Positions 61,701 to 64,000 of a DNA stretch of 64,000 nt are shown piece after piece (positions within the stretch are counted from its first letter, which is position 1; every line of letters starts with the position of its first letter). Below the pieces are notes generated by a model. The model ran no database searches and was not told where the DNA came from. It worked only from the letters and a program-made list of their open reading frames with translations. The position numbers and the translations under genes are program-made. Source of the stretch: Hofstenia miamia (taxonomy: Eukaryota > Xenacoelomorpha > Acoela > Hofsteniidae); assembly GCA_900660155.1 (NCBI GenBank), contig CABFPE010000197.1, forward strand, positions 434,329 through 498,328. The letters run 5' to 3'.

Positions 61701-63300
61701 CAAATTTCAAATTTATGGATTACTTTTTTTTAATAATAATAATTTGTTCTTCAAATCCTCTGTATATAAAATCATTATACAAATAAAGTGCTAAGCACAT
61801 ATTAAGATTTTAAAAATAGATTTTTTGTTTCAATGACAGCTTGGTTGTTGGAATTGTTTGAATTCTTTGGTAATTTAAATAGTTGATTTTTATTGGTTTC
61901 AAATACATTTTTACGTTTCTTTTAAAGTCTTAAATTTTTCTTCTTTAAACTGAGGTGGTAATTCATTCTATAAGTCAATACAAAAATTAGTAAATGAGTT
62001 CTTCATCACATTTTTCTTAAATTTAAGGTTTCTATTAGAATTTGTTCTTAAGTGTATTTTAGTATGTATTTTGTCTCTTGCCTTCAATTTGAAAAATACT
62101 TCTAGAGATCTTAGTTTTTGTAAATATTCTAATGAAAATAAATAATTATTTTCCTTAATTGTAGTTTGCTTTTTTTCTTTTCCAGATGATATTGATAGTC
62201 CAATTAATAATTCTTTCTAGTTTGATTTTCATTCTTTTATTAAGAGTTGTTGATAAACAGGCTGAATATAAATAATGAGGCAATATATATATATGATTTT
62301 ATTAGAGTAACTTTCCAATTAATAGGTATGAATCTTTGAATTTTAGATAGTGTCTTGATTCCTTGTAACATTTTCAAATGTTAACTTATTGTCAAAGTAC
62401 TTAATTTTTGTATCTTCTTGTATAATAATATTATTGTTTATTTTAACCATGAATTTTTCAGTCTTGTTATAATTATTTAACACCATAAATCTAGTCTTGT
62501 CAACATTTAATTTCATTTTATTTTTTTAAAGTATAGTATTGCAGTTTGTAGTGCGCTTAATAAACACAATGTTTGTTGAATGCAGCAGGGTGTCATCCGC
62601 ATATTGGCACATTTTATGTTTTCATTAAAATTGATGTCCTTAACATAAAGATTGAATATTAATAGCCCTAGAACAGAGCCTTGAGGTATTCCTTTATTAA
62701 TTATTAGTTTATTAGAGATTTCATTGTTTATTTTTACGTATTGTTGTCTATTAGTTAAATATGAGGTTAATAACTTAGTTGCATATTCATTAAAGTTGAA
62801 AATATGCTTTAATTTTTAATTAGTATTTCATAATCTATTGAATTAAGTGATTTAGATAGATCTAATGATAGATATAAACACTATCTTCTTTATCTATATG
62901 GTTTCTCCAATCGTCTAAAACAAAAAATTAATGCACTATTCGTGGACATATTCTTTCTAAATCCAAATTGTAAAGATCTTATTATTTTTCCATTTTTCAA
63001 ATTTAAGATATGGTTGCTGTTTATTACACTTTTTCTGGATTTTGTATTTTTTTCCAAATTTAAAAATTTCAGAAATTTCATTTGGAATTGTTATGCCTTT
63101 GAAATTCATAACGATTAAGAGTTTGTTTCTTACAAAACAATTCAATTTCTTGGAATAATTGTTTTCTTTATTCATTATTCTTGTCTTGATATTTATTCTG
63201 ATACAATTGAAAATAAATGAAGGAATTAATGGATTTTGAGCAAGAAATTTCAATTTATTATGAAGAACTTTTTATTTCATTTATATTGTCTTTTTTTCCT
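61700..63300 (-). mobile_element. Decayed LINE, reverse transcriptase region
   Basis: On the minus strand: Q-F-G-F-R-K-N-M-S-T-N-S-A-L at about 62,980-62,930, G-I-P-Q-G-S-V-L-G at about 62,690, a degenerate A-D-D-T catalytic site near 62,600, and a C-terminal N-E-L-P-P-Q-F near 61,960, all in the order of a Jockey/CR1-type RT. A TTATTATTA/poly-A-like tail stands near 61,730. Many breaks. Confidence 0.75.
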
Positions 63301-63475
63301 CAAATTTTGTATTTTCCATTGACTTCAATGTGGTTGTTCTAAATTTTCTAATGACTAAATTTAAAACAACCATTTTAGGATTTTAAATTTAGAGAATGTT
63401 GGAAAAATATTAAAATTATTGCAGTATTTGGGAAACATCAAGTCAAGAATGTTCTTTTTGAGTTTCAAATAATCT

Positions 63476-63760
63476 TTGAAGTATTCCTTTGTGAAAATGA
63501 ATAGTTTTTCGTTCTTATTTTCACTGGTAAAATTCCTTACGAACGACGATTTAAAAATGTTGCACCAAACATTTGTTCTTTCTAAATTGACCTACTGCGT
63601 AGGAGTATGGGGTGGCACGCAAAAAAAATCTTTAAGGAAATTTATTTCGTACAAAAGAAAGCATTATCAACCAATTTATTTTATTGCAGATTTGATCTTA
63701 AAACATTATGAAGGCCTGTTTACAGAATATCAAGAAATTGTCATATTCTTGAAGATTTAG
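63476..63760 (+). pseudogene. LINE C-terminal fragment, opposite strand
   Basis: A 94-codon frame contains L-H-Q-T-F-V-L-S-K-L-T-Y-C-V-G-V-W-G, the post-RT Y-G-x-x-x-W-G-type region of non-LTR elements. It points opposite to the neighbouring LINE, so it is a separate insertion or an inverted piece. Confidence 0.55.
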
Positions 63761-64000
63761 CAGAAAAAAGATCGGACTATTCTATAAAGAAATTATAATT
63801 AAGGAATCCACCATTTGAAAAAGACATTCTAAAAAAAAATGTGAACTTCTTTTCCCAAATTGACATTTAAAAAATTATTTTGATTTCTAGGCACTATATT
63901 AACTCTATCAGATGTTTATTTCTGATTTAGATAAATGAATATCTTATCTTGTTAATAAGGGCGAATTTTATATCCCTTAACTCTCCTCAGAACATGAATT

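Noticed and set aside
1-64000. CRISPR arrays, rRNA, tRNA, bacterial operons
   Set aside because: No regularly spaced repeats with unique spacers and no recognisable RNA gene cores; the repeats seen are transposon ends, microsatellites or assembly duplicates.

Overview
The window looks like AT-rich nuclear DNA of an invertebrate animal. It holds two spliced host genes, ATG16L (autophagy) and 4E-BP (translational repressor), identified by protein similarity read exon by exon. Around them lies a dense layering of transposable elements. No bacterial-type operon, rRNA, tRNA or CRISPR array was recognised.

Layout. 1-4,750: C-terminal end of a hAT transposase, a decayed LINE and a near-perfect palindrome of about 440 bp. 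4,972-18,030 (minus): ATG16L, with seven WD40 exons and five coiled-coil exons; its introns hold a mariner, a CGBP1/hAT-like relic, a small TTAA-flanked MITE and a long-TIR element that itself carries a nested MITE. 18,750-23,590: no recognised gene; the last 1.7 kb is CpG-poor. 23,594-24,350: Tc1 relic. 24,399-51,773: nested transposons. A CpG-depleted gypsy-type LTR element has its 5' LTR split in two by a 16-kb block. That block is bounded by two same-orientation copies (A and B) of a long-TIR DNA transposon and contains copia fragments, a third truncated copy C, an isolated ankyrin-like exon and a 1,000-N gap. 54,349-59,007 (plus): 4E-BP in three coding exons, with a long inverted repeat and a Penelope relic in intron 1. 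61,700-63,760: decayed LINE pieces.

Assembly caution: there are three single Ns and one run of 1,000 Ns. Two blocks (1,105 bp and 2,080 bp) are repeated almost exactly across single-N joins, and one of them repeats the first codons of 4E-BP. These are most simply false duplications.

Biology: ATG16L (with ATG5-ATG12 it directs LC3/ATG8 lipidation) and 4E-BP (an eIF4E inhibitor controlled by TORC1) are both controlled downstream of TOR signalling in other animals. Nothing here shows that their proximity is functional. The most unusual features are the composite-transposon-like A...B block, copy B as an in-frame internal-deletion derivative that could encode a shortened inhibitor-like protein, and the sharp CpG contrast between old LTR DNA and younger DNA transposons.
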